Below, one piece after another: positions 1 through 9,560 of a DNA stretch of 64,000 nt. Made by a program: the position numbers and the translations under genes. The stretch covers positions 2,439,925 to 2,503,924 of the forward strand of contig CANJKZ010000264.1 in assembly GCA_947471745.1 (NCBI GenBank), written 5' to 3'. Within the stretch, counting starts at the first letter, position 1, and the number at the start of each line of letters is the position of its first letter. The notes beneath the pieces are model-generated. The model worked only from the letters and a program-made list of their open reading frames with translations. It had not been told where the DNA came from and made no database searches. This DNA is from Closterium sp. Naga37s-1. Taxonomy: Eukaryota > Streptophyta > Zygnematophyceae > Desmidiales > Closteriaceae.

Positions 1-1451
1 AAGACCGATGCGGAGGGGAGGTTGGAGAGGCGCAAGACAAGGCTTGTGATCAAAGGCTTTCAGCAGAGAGAGGGAATTGACTTTCAAGAGGTGTTTGCTC
101 CTGTTGCCAAGGCTCCTATGCTCCGGTTGTTGCTAGCAGCCGCTGCCGTTTGTGGCTGGAAGGTGGAGCAAATGGATGTGAAGACGGCGTTCCTCTATGG
201 CGTGGTAGATGTGGAGATCTACATGAAGCAGCCAGAGGGGTATGATGATGGGAGCGGACGTGTTTGCAGTCTCAACAAGGCCATCTATGGCCTCAAACAA
301 GCTCCAAGGTGCTGGTATGAAAGGCTGGTGGGGGCGTTGGAGGCTCTTGGCTTCAAAGTTAGCGGGTGCGACGAGAGTCTCTTCATGACCGAGGGGGAGG
401 AGGAGAAGGTATTTCTCCTTGTCTATGTCGATGACATCCTCCTCTTCTCTCCATCCCTAGAGAGGATCAAGGAGGTGCAAGGGAAGCTGAAGGAGACCTT
501 TCAATGCAAGGCCCTTGGACCAGTGGGGTTTACCTTGGTCTTCATGTGGAGCGGGACGAGGTGAAGGGATGGTTGAGGCTTCACCAACACAAGTACCTTG
601 CAGCCATGGGGGAGAAGTATGGGCTGGAGGAAGGGAGGAGTGTGAAGACTCCTTTACCCTCAGGGTTTGAGCTGCACCTTGATGAAGAGGAGGGTGAGGT
701 GTTGGAGTACGAGTTGCAGCGTCGGTTCCAGTCAATGGTGGGGAGCTTGATGTACGCTTCGGTCAACACTCGCCCCGACATTGCGTTTTCAGTTTCACAG
801 CTCGCTCGTGTGGTGTCTAGGCCCCTTCAAGAGCACCTGGATGCAGCAGAGAGGCTGGTGAGGTACTGCATGGCAACCTCAAGGGTGGGGCTGCAATATT
901 CAGTGCATGGGCAGCTGAAGCAAAAGGGAGTGGAGGAGGTGAGCACAAAGACTGGTGCACCTGGAAGGCGTGGGCATTTGTACCTCTCGTGCTTCACCGA
1001 TGCTACCTGGGCAAGTGACATCAGTGATGCAACATCCCACGGTGGCTATGTATGCTGTGTTGGAGGGAGTCCAGTGAGCTGGAAGTCTAAGAAGCAAGGG
1101 GAGATAGCTCACTCATCAACGGAGAGCGAGTACATGGCGTTGTTTCATGGGGTGAAGGAGGTGGTTTGGATGAGGAGGTTGCTTGAGGAGTTGGGGCAGG
1201 AGCAAGAGGGTCCTACACCTGTGTTTTGTGACAGCCAAGGAGCAATTGCAATGGCTTGCAATGCTGTGCTCCATGGGCTGAACAAGCACATGCATATCAA
1301 ATGGCATTGGGTGAGGAAGGAGGTGAAGAAGGGCACGGTCTCCTTGCACTACATCAACACTACCAAGCAACCTGCAGATTTTTTGACGAAGCGGCTTGCA
1401 GAGCATCAGCATTGGACCTGCGCCACCTTGTGTGGCATGTCCTTCAACTAA
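1..1451 (+). mobile_element. Element A: copia RT and RNase H, 3' part of pol, cut by window edge
   Basis: Ty1/copia reverse transcriptase followed by RNase H. The translation shows the RT core (QMDVKTAFLYG, then IYGLKQAPRCWYERL), the YVDD catalytic box near 424-435, and RNase H with CFTDATWAS, HSSTESEYMAL and a terminal ADFLTKRL block. It ends at about 1451, just before a purine-rich tract and an LTR. The family is clearly different from the minus-strand elements that fill the rest of the window: no Ala/Pro-rich linker, no GC-rich leader and a much longer LTR. It looks lightly broken (about one break in the visible part). Gag, protease and integrase would lie left of the window. Confidence 0.93.
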
Positions 1452-1509
1452 GGGAGGCAGCTTCAGGGAGCAGCTAAGGGATGAATGAGAGCACGATGAG
1501 GGGGAGTTT

Positions 1510-2285
1510 GTTGTGCCAACACATTACAGTGGCACGGTCATCGCACTCCCATTCGGCCTACAAGCCTGCTCAGCTTCTGGAATTTTGTGGGGAGGTTGTT
1601 CAACTCGTTTTCTTCAAACCCTCAAAGTTTCAGAGTTTTTCAAGCAGTTACCAAGGCATGACAACATTTTATGTTTCAAGACTTATGGCATCCCGGAAGT
1701 GTGTGTTACTCCTTTTTGGTAACACCCGAGTTCACCATTTCGGCTGCTGACTCGTCTACCGAGATCTGATTGGTCTGAAATTCGGTCTGGTAGTCCTTTG
1801 CCCCGCTGTGCAAGTGGTCACCAAGTTTCAGAACGATCCAACATCTGAGCATTGCGTGACAGCTGCCGAAATTCACTGTTCCGTAGTCATGGTGCACTGT
1901 TGGCAGCATTTCCCTTGCCACCCTTTCATTGTTGTCATGCCAATGGTGCAGGGACAGAGAATGAGACAAGAAGTACAGGTGGTCAAGTGGGACTCTATAA
2001 CCCTCCTTTTGAGAAGTGTGGTCTTCCTGGAAGCAACTTGCAAGAGGGTGCAAGTGGGAAGACAAGCTGACTCATGTTGGCTTGACTCACTATTGGTAGC
2101 CTTGAGTACAGCTCTGAACATCCAAGTGTGGTTGGCTTTGCTGACCTAGCTAGGACGTTTCCCATTCTTCTCTAGCCTTTCTCCCCTAGGACTCAACCTT
2201 CTCTGAGTTCCCAGGATGACCCAACCCCTTATGAGTCCCCTAGGCAATGTTGTACTCACCTCTTCCTTGCATCAATGAGAATACA
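1510..2285 (+). repeat. Probable 3' LTR of element A
   Basis: Begins TGTTGTGCC immediately after a polypurine tract (gatgagggggag, 1496-1507), the usual place for a copia 3' LTR. A TATA-like CTCTATAACC lies near 1992. The right end is uncertain: I placed it at a CA near 2285, where the sequence changes character. No second copy is in the window to fix the boundary, so length (about 775 bp) and end are estimates. Confidence 0.55.
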
Positions 2286-2502
2286 CGTTTTTTCAGCCGA
2301 GCTTACGTTTTCGTTCACTGCGTAGTGCACACACCTCTGATAATAGCAAGTAATATACCGTTGGAAAGCAGACATCTAAAGCTAACCGCTGTCCAAGTTT
2401 CAGCCTCGTATGTTCTCGGAGCTGATCGTGACGGCGTTTTGAACAGAGGCGGTTTGAAGACGTCAGATTCTGCTTAGGCGGTTTCATGGGCATCCGCGAC
2501 CC
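2286..2502. other. Unassigned spacer
   Basis: About 215 bp between the A LTR and a minus-strand gag remnant. I see no recognisable domain, RNA gene or repeat. It could be a degraded end of element B or host DNA. Confidence 0.4.
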
Positions 2503-3009
2503 CTAAGTGGACTGCAGACTATAACAAGTAGCACAGTAGCACGTGTCAAGGTAGCGTAGATCAGTCACGAGGTCGGCTACAGTGGTGAAGTCTAATAGCT
2601 CAGGGAAGAGGAATGGCAGCGCAAGACGGCTTATTGTGGCAGAAGACGGGGAGGAGTAATGCTTATCTACAGTATCATAGGGTGTTTTGGCGGTCTTCAG
2701 CTGGCAAAAGTGGGGCCTCTGGTCTAGCGGGAGGTGATTGCGGACAGCAAGATGGGCGGTAGCATCACGCAAAAGCCACTGTGAACGAGCTACGTGGTCA
2801 GTCTTATACTGTTGTCGCATAATCAGATCACCGGAAGGACTAGGGTTTGTTGGCTCCTGTGGGGCAAGGAGGGACCCAAACGTATGCTCAAACAATGAGA
2901 CATCATCCCTAGTAACGCTTTGCAGGTACAGGTGGAGGTCCTCTAGCCGGGACTCATTCTCGATCGAGCGGCCCTCCGCGTCAAAGGTCAGTACAGTAGA
3001 AGTCGCCAT
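2503..3009 (-). mobile_element. Element B: copia gag N-terminal remnant
   Basis: Minus-strand gag start in the family style: MATSTVLTFDAEGR, a DLHLYLQS block, then SQWLLRDATAHLAVRNHLP and an LPFLFPELL segment. It is homologous to the gag of elements C, F, I, L, M, N and O, but more distant and with its own insertions. Only the first 170 or so residues are present and pol is absent. The DNA to its right is a GCN repeat that occupies the place of a leader. Truncated fossil. Confidence 0.82.
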
Positions 3010-3114
3010 GGCAGGCAACACGAGCAGTAGCAGTGCTCAGGCACTAGCGGCTATAGCAGCAGTAGCGGCGGCAGCAGCGGCTGTAGTAGCAGTGGCAGCA
3101 GCGGAACAAGTTTT
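3010..3114. repeat. GCN trinucleotide tract, part 1
   Basis: Imperfect gcagtagcagcggc-type trinucleotide repeat directly upstream (in element sense) of the B gag. It is the first of three blocks (also 3281-3491 and 26035-26345) that appear to have been one tract, later split by an AT-rich piece and by element C. Confidence 0.8.
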
Positions 3115-3292
3115 GTTATTGGTTTTTTTATTATTTTTTTGTAACATGGGTTCATCATTAAAATAACGTAAGTGGGTTTTATAGCCGAAAAACACGCAAC
3201 ATATGACAACAACAAATTATATTCGCATATTATCTTTAATATTAAGTATTATTGGTTCTCTTAATTGGGGTCTTATGGGCAAGCGGCAGTAG
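3115..3292 (+). pseudogene. AT-rich fragment encoding the start of a bacterial DUF378 (YuzA-like) membrane protein
   Basis: This short block is strikingly AT-rich inside very GC-rich DNA. From ATG at 3203 it reads 26 codons ending at 3280: an MTTTNYIRILS start, a hydrophobic stretch, then IIGSLNWGLMG. That is the signature of the DUF378/YuzA family (small bacterial inner-membrane proteins, typically an R followed by a hydrophobic helix and IIGxxNWGLxG). The usual second half is missing: after 3280 the frame runs into the GCN repeat and stops at 3290-3292. Codon use (TTA, ATA, AAT) suits an AT-rich bacterium such as a Rickettsiales endosymbiont, which is a guess. Transfer, misassembly or chance are the alternatives; no function is expected. 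Confidence 0.5.
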
Positions 3293-3491
3293 CACTAATG
3301 GTAGCGGCAGCGGCAACTGTAGTGGCTGTTGTTGGGGTAGCTGCTGCGGCAATGGCACCGGTTGCAGTAGCAGTAGCAACGGCAGCAACAGCAGCAGCAG
3401 CAATAGCGGTTGCATCGGCTATAGCAGAAGTAGCAGCAGCAGCAACAGCAGCAACAGTGCCAGAAGCAGCGGCAGCAACAGCGGCAGCAGC
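3281..3491. repeat. GCN trinucleotide tract, part 2
   Basis: Continues the ggcagtagcagc-type repeat and ends in gcagc (3487-3491), which is the left target duplication of element C. The matching gcagc and the rest of the tract resume at 26035. Confidence 0.85.
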
Positions 3492-3638
3492 TGTCGAGAG
3501 TCTAAACGGGTGAAAATTGACTAAGGAAACAAAGTGGATACAAGATATAGGAAACCCTAGGTATGATTCTAGCACAAGTGAAAGAAAGTGTACAACACCT
3601 AGACTAACCTAGACAAACTATATAAATATAGTTTGACA
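3492..3638 (-). repeat. 3' LTR of element C
   Basis: 147 bp; in element sense it starts TGTCAAACTA and ends in CA. It is followed on the plus strand by cacccccata, the complement of the polypurine tract. Its partner is 25893-26034. Confidence 0.9.
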
Positions 3639-3659
3639 CACCCCCATAACCTAGGTGAC

Positions 3660-4640
3660 GACAGTCCTGTGGAAAGCAACACATATCTCAGGGTGGATCA
3701 CAAGATCATCACGTAGTCTGAGAGCAAGGTTCACAAGTCCAGTCAGCAAGAACACGCAACTGTCACAAGACCTTTCGAGAAGAACAAAACAAATCTCAGG
3801 GTGGATCTCAACATCACCACGCAATCTGAGAACAAGCAAGAGGCCACAAGGCCAGTCCACAAGCAAGTATATAGCAAATATAAGAGATGCAAGAGTACAT
3901 GACAAGCAAGACAAACATCTATACGTAAACAAGTGAGGACGGGTAGGCACAAGGCCCAGCTAGGTGCAGAAATGCTGGTGGTCACAAGGCGTCAACGCCT
4001 TGGTAAAGATATCTGCAGTGTTGGCCTCAGAGGCCACACGTACCACGCAGGCCTGGCCGCGCTGCTGCAACTCGTGCATAAGGAAGTAACGAAGCTGAAT
4101 GTACTTCACCTTCCCAACCAGTCGGGGCTCCTCGCACAACAGGACAGCAGACCTATTGTCGGCGAACAAGACTGGGGGAGAGCGAGGCCGCTCACCAAGG
4201 TCGGTGAGGAGGAAAGACAGCCAACAAAGCTCCTGGGTGGCCATGGGCGCAGCGTACACCTCCGCCTCACAGCTGGAGCCAGCGACAGACGACGCCCGAG
4301 TCAACCGCCACGAGATAGCTCCGGTCTCGAGGCTGAAGCAGTAGCCATGTGAAGACCTGTACGTCTGACTACAGTCCGCGTACGATGAGTCTGAGAAACC
4401 TGTAAGTGTAAGTGGCTACTTCCCTCCAAGGACAAGTCCCATGCGTAATGTGCTCGCCACATACTTCGCCACCCTCCTAGCAGCCAACCAGTGAGAAGGT
4501 TGGTGTCTCCTAGGCGCAACAAAGTATGCAAGGACGCTGCGAGGGAAAGCCAAGTCTGTGCGAGTACAAGTCATCAGGTATATGAGACAACCCACCAACT
4601 CAGGATATGGACCACTAGACTCAAATTACTTGTCCGAAGG
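3660..4640 (-). mobile_element. Element C: 3' UTR, RNase H and end of RT
   Basis: The segment next to the 3' LTR carries the group's conserved 3' UTR (tcagggtggatcaca, and the ccacaaggccagtccac region). Then come RNase H (SSCEAEVYAA, VLFADNRSAVLL, ANTADIFTKAL) and the RT connection segment (LIYLMTCTRTDLAFP). Homology stops at about 4640, where plus-strand element F begins. It is diverged from the H/I/E pol type and is broken. Confidence 0.85.
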
Positions 4641-4649
4641 TGGAACCGT

Positions 4650-4768
4650 TGTCAGATATATATGCCTTAGCCTATGTAGGCTGTAGTGGGGTAGACACTA
4701 AGGGGTACAGCTTTCATATTTGTATCTCACACTTTCCTAGTTCATTCATTCCTGTTGTTCCTTTCACA
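4650..4768 (+). repeat. 5' LTR of element F
   Basis: 119 bp, TGTCAGATAT to CTTTCACA, immediately followed by the primer site TGGTATAGAGCGGG (4769-4782). It shares the 'GTGGGGTAGNCNNTAAGGGGTAC' type of core with the other LTRs of the group, in the plus orientation. Confidence 0.88.
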
Positions 4769-4818
4769 TGGTATAGAGCGGGTTCCCACATGGGACCGTT
4801 CCTTCCTAAGGGCCCACC
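4769..4818 (+). other. Primer site and palindromic GGGCCC box of element F
   Basis: TGGTATAGAGC (complement of an initiator Met tRNA 3' end, with changes) starts at 4769. GGGCCCACC follows at 4810-4818. The same box recurs just after the primer site in most other elements here. Confidence 0.75.
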
Positions 4819-5903
4819 ATATATTTTTTTTAGCTGCCCAACGCCCTGCCCTAATTTTTTTTTTTCGCGGCCCCTACGTGGCCCCTTTGTCGCCTCGCGC
4901 GCCCCTACGCGGCCCCTACACGGCCCCTAGCGCGCCCCTACCCGGCCCCTACGCGGCCCTTACGCGGCCCCTAGCACGCCCCCTACCCGTCCCTGACGCG
5001 GCCCCTACGCGGCCCCTGACGCGGCCCCTACGCGACCCCTGACGCGGCCCCTACGCGGCCCCTGACGCGGCTCCTACGCGCCCCCTACGCGGCCCCTGAC
5101 GCGGCCCTTACGCGGCCCCTGACGCGGCCCCTACGCGGCCCCTTACGCGGCCCCTACGCGGCCCCTACGCCACCCCTGCCGCGGCCCGACCCAGCCCCGT
5201 CCCTGACGCGGCCCCTACGCTGCCCCTGACGCGGCCCCTACGCGGCCCCTGACGCGGCCCCTACGCGGCCCCTACGCGGCCCCTGACACGGCCCCTGACG
5301 CGGCCCCTACGCGGCCCCTACGCGGCCCCTGACACGGCCCCTACGCGGCCCCTGACGCGGCCCCTGACGCGGCCCCTGACGCGGCCCCTACGCCGCCCCT
5401 GACGCGGCCCCTACTCTGCCCCTGGCGCGGCCCCTACGCCGCCCCTACGCGGCCCGGCCCGGCCCCGTCCCTGACGCGGCCCCTACGCGGCCCCTCCGCC
5501 GCCCCTACGCGGCCCCTACGCCGCCCCTCAAGGGCCCCGTCCCGGTCCTGCCCCGGCCCCGACCCCGTCCCGGACCTGCCCCGGCCCCGACCCTGTCCCG
5601 GCCCCGTTGCTGCCCTGTCCCGGACCCTGCTCGGCCCCGACCCTGTCCCGGACCTGCCCCGGCCCTGACCCTGTCCCGGCCCCATTTCTGCCCCGTCCAG
5701 GACCCTGCTCGGCCCCGACCCTGTCCCGGCCCTGTCACGGCCCCGACCCAGACCCGGACCTATCGTTCCGCCCCTGGTAAGAGCCTCGCCGGGCCGAGCC
5801 GCGCGGCCGAGCCGCACTGCCTTGCTAATTGCCCTGCCGAGTCGCACTGTCCTGCCTCGCCCAGTTGCACTGCTGCTGCTGCTAGTCTGCTGCTGCTCCT
5901 AGC
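4819..5903 (+). repeat. Leader minisatellite of element F
   Basis: After a T-rich run the leader is a tandem array of roughly 11-12 bp units, ggcccctacgc and ggcccctgacgc, from about 4875 to 5540. A tccggccccgaccc-type array follows to about 5760. In element sense it is C-rich. No stable reading frame is needed to explain it. The long Pro/Arg- or Gly/Arg-rich open frames across it are by-products of the repeat. Confidence 0.88.
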
Positions 5904-6902
5904 ATGGCTAGTCCTAGTCTTCTCACCTTTGATGCTGAGGGTCGAGCGGTTGACTTTGATGTCTGGCTAGATGATTTGCAGCTTTTCCTTCAGTGCGATA
6001 GCAAGGATGGTCTCTCCCTGTTTGATCTTACGTTGGGTGCCTCTACTGCCCCTGCTGCTGATGCTGACAGTACCGTTCGCTCGCAGTGGCTCACGCGCGA
6101 TGCTGCTGCCCGCCTTGCTGTGCGTAGTCACCTACCGTCTACTGAGTGCGCGCACTTTAGTCAGTACAAGAGTGCTAAGACTCTGTACGACGCAGTAGTT
6201 GCACGCTACTCCTCCCTTGCCACTGCTGCGCTTAGTCGCCTCATGCTACCGTACCTGTTCCCTGACCTCGCTGCTTTTGCCACAGTCACTGACCTCATTA
6301 CGCACCTCCGCACTAGTGACACTCGCTACCGCGCTGCGCTTCCTGCTGAGTTCTGCGCCCAGAACCCCCCCCCCATGTACATCACCCTCTACTACCTAGT
6401 CACTCGACTCCCTGAAACTCTCCGCTCGGTCAGGGACCACTTCCTCTCTCTTTGCCCTACCACCCTCGCTGTCGACCTCCTCGAGGAGCGCCTCCTTGCA
6501 GCAGAGACTAGTATCACCGCTGTAGGCGCCTCTCGTGGTGACCCCCGTACCCCTTTCTTTGAGGGGTGCTCCCCCGTTCCTCTTTTGCCCTCTGTTGCCT
6601 CTGCTGCTGCTGTCGACCTTGTTGGCACCGAGTCGGTCAGCGCTGCGTCTGCTCCTAGTGAGAGGCGCCGCTTCAGCAAGGGCAAGCGGGGCAAGGGAGC
6701 TGGAGGAGGTGGTGGGGGCGGCGGTAGTGGCGGTGGAGGCGGAGGAGGGGGTGGGGGTGGGGGTGGTGGTAGAGGTGGGGGCTTCGGTGGCGGCGGTGGA
6801 CTTGGAGGCGGCGGTGGCGGTGGCGGGAGGGGTGGAGGAGGCGGAGGCGGCGGCGGCGGAGGTGGAGCTGGTAGAGGCGGAGCTGTGCAGCGGGGACCCT
6901 AG
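5904..6902 (+). mobile_element. Element F: gag
   Basis: Starts MASPSLLTFDAEGR and continues with VWLDDLQLFLQC, SQWLTRDAAARLAVRSHLP, SLYDAVVARYSS-type and LPYLFPDL blocks. Then come PPMYITLYYLVTRLPE, DHFLSLCPTTLAVDLLEERLLAAE and EGCSPVP. The last third is almost pure glycine (about 6700-6890). This is the capsid-like N-terminal domain plus a Gly-rich tether; the usual zinc-knuckle-like part is cut off. The N-terminal domain looks whole. Confidence 0.9.
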
Positions 6903-6935
6903 CAGCAGCAGCGCTCTCATGAGACCCTAGCGGGC

Positions 6936-7611
6936 AAAATCCTCAACAGCAATGAGTCTCTTCTCAAAGAGGTCAATGGTGAGGGACATGGGGTTGACAG
7001 TAAGAAAGTGGTCACAGGCTGTGGCAAAGCGGTCAGGGAGGCAGGTGGACAGCAGGTATACTATCATCCACATCAGGGGGGGGGGGGGGGGGGGGGGGGG
7101 TTGGCGCCAAGTAGGGCATCATCAGGGGCAGCAAAACGGAGCTGGGCATCAAGCGAGCGCAAGTGCAGCACAAGATTAGGGATGCGGTGAAACGAGGGCA
7201 GGTCAGGGAATAGGAAGGCAGCAAAAGCCGGCCGAGGGACGCAGTGGTCGGGGTGGAATAGCGTTTGACGACATCATCAAACGTGCCCTTGGCCGTCACC
7301 TCCTGCTCAAAGTGCTGCTGCTTAGTCAAGGGCCGGAGGTCGGTGATAGCGAGCACGGTAGCGTCATCCCGCGCCGCCCACCGACAGGCCGCCAACTGCA
7401 GCTTCTTAAAGCGAGTTTCCTCCTCGTCCGATGGGGAGGAACCTAGGGGTTCTGGCTCTTTCGGGGCAACCAGCTTGCCCGTGGCATGGTCCAGCAGGCG
7501 GACGTCGTTCTCAATCCGACTACCTAGGAAAAGCTTGAGCTTGCGGAGCCATCCTGGGAAGTCTAGCGGCCTACCCTCAGGATCAAACGTGAGAACACGA
7601 GAAGTAGCCAT
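6936..7611 (-). mobile_element. Element C: gag
   Basis: Minus-strand gag starting MATSRVLTFDPEGR (ATG at 7609-7611), with GWLRKLKLFLGSR and later a VVKRYSTPTTASLGRLLLP block. It is clearly related to, but distant from, the gag of F and I. A run of about 24 G (7077-7100 on the plus strand) lies near its middle and may be a slippage expansion or a sequencing artefact. The C-terminal half is lost at the join with F. Broken. Confidence 0.82.
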
Positions 7612-7760
7612 TACTAGAGGCACTCGTGCGAGAGGAGTGATCGGGCACGCTCGGGTGGAGTCTAATGCGGTCAAGGGCGGTACCGGGTGGTGCAGTGAGG
7701 TGGAGTGCGGTTCTCTGTGGTTCTGCGCGATTTTGTGCAGTGGTGAGTACCGGGTAGGGT
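7612..7760 (-). repeat. Element C leader, first part
   Basis: Carries gtgcggttctctgtggttctgcg and gagtaccgggtaggg. The same motifs continue at 14354-14387 and 24983-25892. H and I sit in the interruptions. Confidence 0.8.
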
Positions 7761-7892
7761 TGTCAGAAGAATGAACAAGAATGAATGAACTATGAATGAG
7801 TTGGGTACAAGTAGTAACCCTAATTGGGTTGTACCCCTTATGGGCTACCCCACTATAGCCTACAAGAATGTAAGCACTATAACATTCTGACA
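7761..7892 (-). repeat. 3' LTR of element H
   Basis: 132 bp, ends attctgaca on the plus strand, followed by cacccccatagg (polypurine tract complement). A TATA-like TTATAGTGC lies about 10 nt from the LTR start in element sense. Confidence 0.92.
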
Positions 7893-8159
7893 CACCCCCA
7901 TAGGCAAAGTGGGGGAGAACAAGTGGTCACAAGACCAGTCAAAAGAAGCAAAGCAAGCTCAGGGTGGATCACAAAGTCACCACACAGTCCAAGCACAAGC
8001 AAGGGGCCACAAGGCCAGTTCACATGCAGAGTTATATAAAAGAGAACAAACAATACAGTGATCATACCCTAATAAGTGTAAGCATGCATGTACATATATA
8101 GATCACAGTACAAGCAAAGTCACGCAGTGAGCAAGTGAGGCAAAGTAGGCAAAAGGCCT
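7893..8159 (-). other. Polypurine tract and 3' UTR of element H
   Basis: Plus-strand cacccccatag (7893-7903) is the complement of the polypurine tract. The 3' UTR then holds agaccagtca, tcagggtggatcaca and ggccacaaggccag blocks. These recur almost unchanged in C, I, E and P and, in part, in coding-poor element K. Confidence 0.8.
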
Positions 8160-9560
8160 AACACAGTAGAGAAGCGCTGATGATCACCAGACGGAAGTGC
8201 CTTGGTGAATATATCAGCAGTGCTGACCCTAGTGGCCACGTATGCAAGGTGAAGCTGGCCACGCTGTTGCAACTCTCAAGCAAGGAAGTATCGCAGAGCG
8301 GTGTGCTTCGTTCTGTGCTCCAGTCTGTGCTCTTGACACAAGGCAATCATGGCCTTGTTGTCTACGTACAGAATTGGAGGCGAACGAGGCTGCTCTACCA
8401 AGTCGGTCAGCAGGTAGGTGAGCCAGCGTAACTACTGTGCAGCCATGGCCCCAGCGTAGATCTCAGCCTCACAACTGGAACTGAGAACCGAAGACGAGTG
8501 GGTAGACCGCCAGGAAACAGAGCCGGAACCAAGGCTGAAGGTGTAACCCTGTGACGACCGCTGCGTAGCTGAGTCGTCAACCCAAGAAGCGTCTGCGTGA
8601 CCAGTGAGGACAACTGGACCCCGTCCTCCAAGCACGAGCCCCATGCATGACGTACTACACAAGTAACGCAGTACCCTCTTTGCAGCATCCTAGTGCACCT
8701 TTCGGTGCTGACCGGGAGCCACGTAGCAAGCCAGAAGGCTGAGAGGGCACGCGAGGTCAGGTCGTGTGCACGTCATCAGGTATATGAGGCAACCCACAAG
8801 CTCTGGGTACGGACCACTCGGCTCTACAGACTCGTCCAAAGATTGAGCTAAGAGCGAGTGCCCGGTAGGCAGAGGAGTGGGCTGTGGCGAGGAGAACTGG
8901 AAGCCGAAGCGCTGAAGGACCTGATGCACAATGTGTGACTGAGTTAGGGTAATGGTGCGCCGTGCTCTGTCCTAGGTGATCTGCAAGCCAAGATAGCTGC
9001 GCAGTTCACCCAGGTCAGTGCAGGTGTGTCTCTTCTACAGCTTCGACTTCACAAGGGTCAGTGCCTCAGTGTCAGTAGTGGCAAAGACCAGGTCGTTGAT
9101 GTAGACGAAGACGTAGAACGGCGAAAGCAACGTTTCGGTGCGTAGAAACAGCGACGGGTCAGCAGTCGAAGGGGTAAACCCCAGAGCCACAAGTGTAGTC
9201 CTCAGTGTGTCGTGCCACTCACGAGGCGCCTGGCGGAGACCGTAGACTGGCCGCCGGAGGCTCCACTGGGTACCTGCAGGAAACGACCCAGTGAAGCCAG
9301 GTGGGCGGCGCAGCCAGATCTCCTCGTGCAGGCTGCCCTGCAGGAAAGCTGTGCTGAAGTCGAGAGAGTGCAACTCGTAGTCACGCTAAGCAGCGACGTG
9401 CAGCAATACCCACAGAGTGGTCATCTTTGGGGTGGGGGAGAAGGTCTGGAAGTAGTCGACCCCCTGTCGCTGACTGAAGCCTCTAGCAACGTAGCGCGCC
9501 TTGAAGGCAGACAGAGAACCCGGCGGCCGCTTCACCCTGAAAATCCACATGCCATCGACT
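8160..9560 (-). mobile_element. Element H: RT and RNase H
   Basis: RNase H (HADASWVDDSATQRSSQGY, SSCEAEIYAGAMAAQ) lies at about 8430-8690. RT lies at about 8700-9560 (LDFSTAFLQGSLHEEIWLRRPPGF, PVYGLRQAPREWHDTL, and a catalytic-box region near 9070-9110). The domain order is that of Ty1/copia. Broken by several changes. Confidence 0.88.

Larger units (their letters stand above)
4650..6935 (+). mobile_element. Element F: plus-strand copia, 5' half only
   Basis: Reads 5' LTR, primer site, GC-rich repeat leader, gag. It belongs to the same broad group as the minus-strand elements but lies in the opposite orientation inside C. It stops just after the Gly-rich end of gag, at the join with the gag of C, so pol and 3' LTR are gone. 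The loss probably happened together with the loss of the central part of C. Confidence 0.87.

Noticed and set aside
3022-3491. Poly-Ala or poly-Ser coding exon
   Set aside because: The GCN repeat is open in several frames on both strands and has no flanking domain. It is interrupted by unrelated AT-rich DNA.
4819-5903. Long Gly/Arg/Pro-rich open frames over the leader arrays, on both strands
   Set aside because: They follow from stop-poor GC-rich tandem repeats whose period keeps frames open. No start context, domain or conservation.
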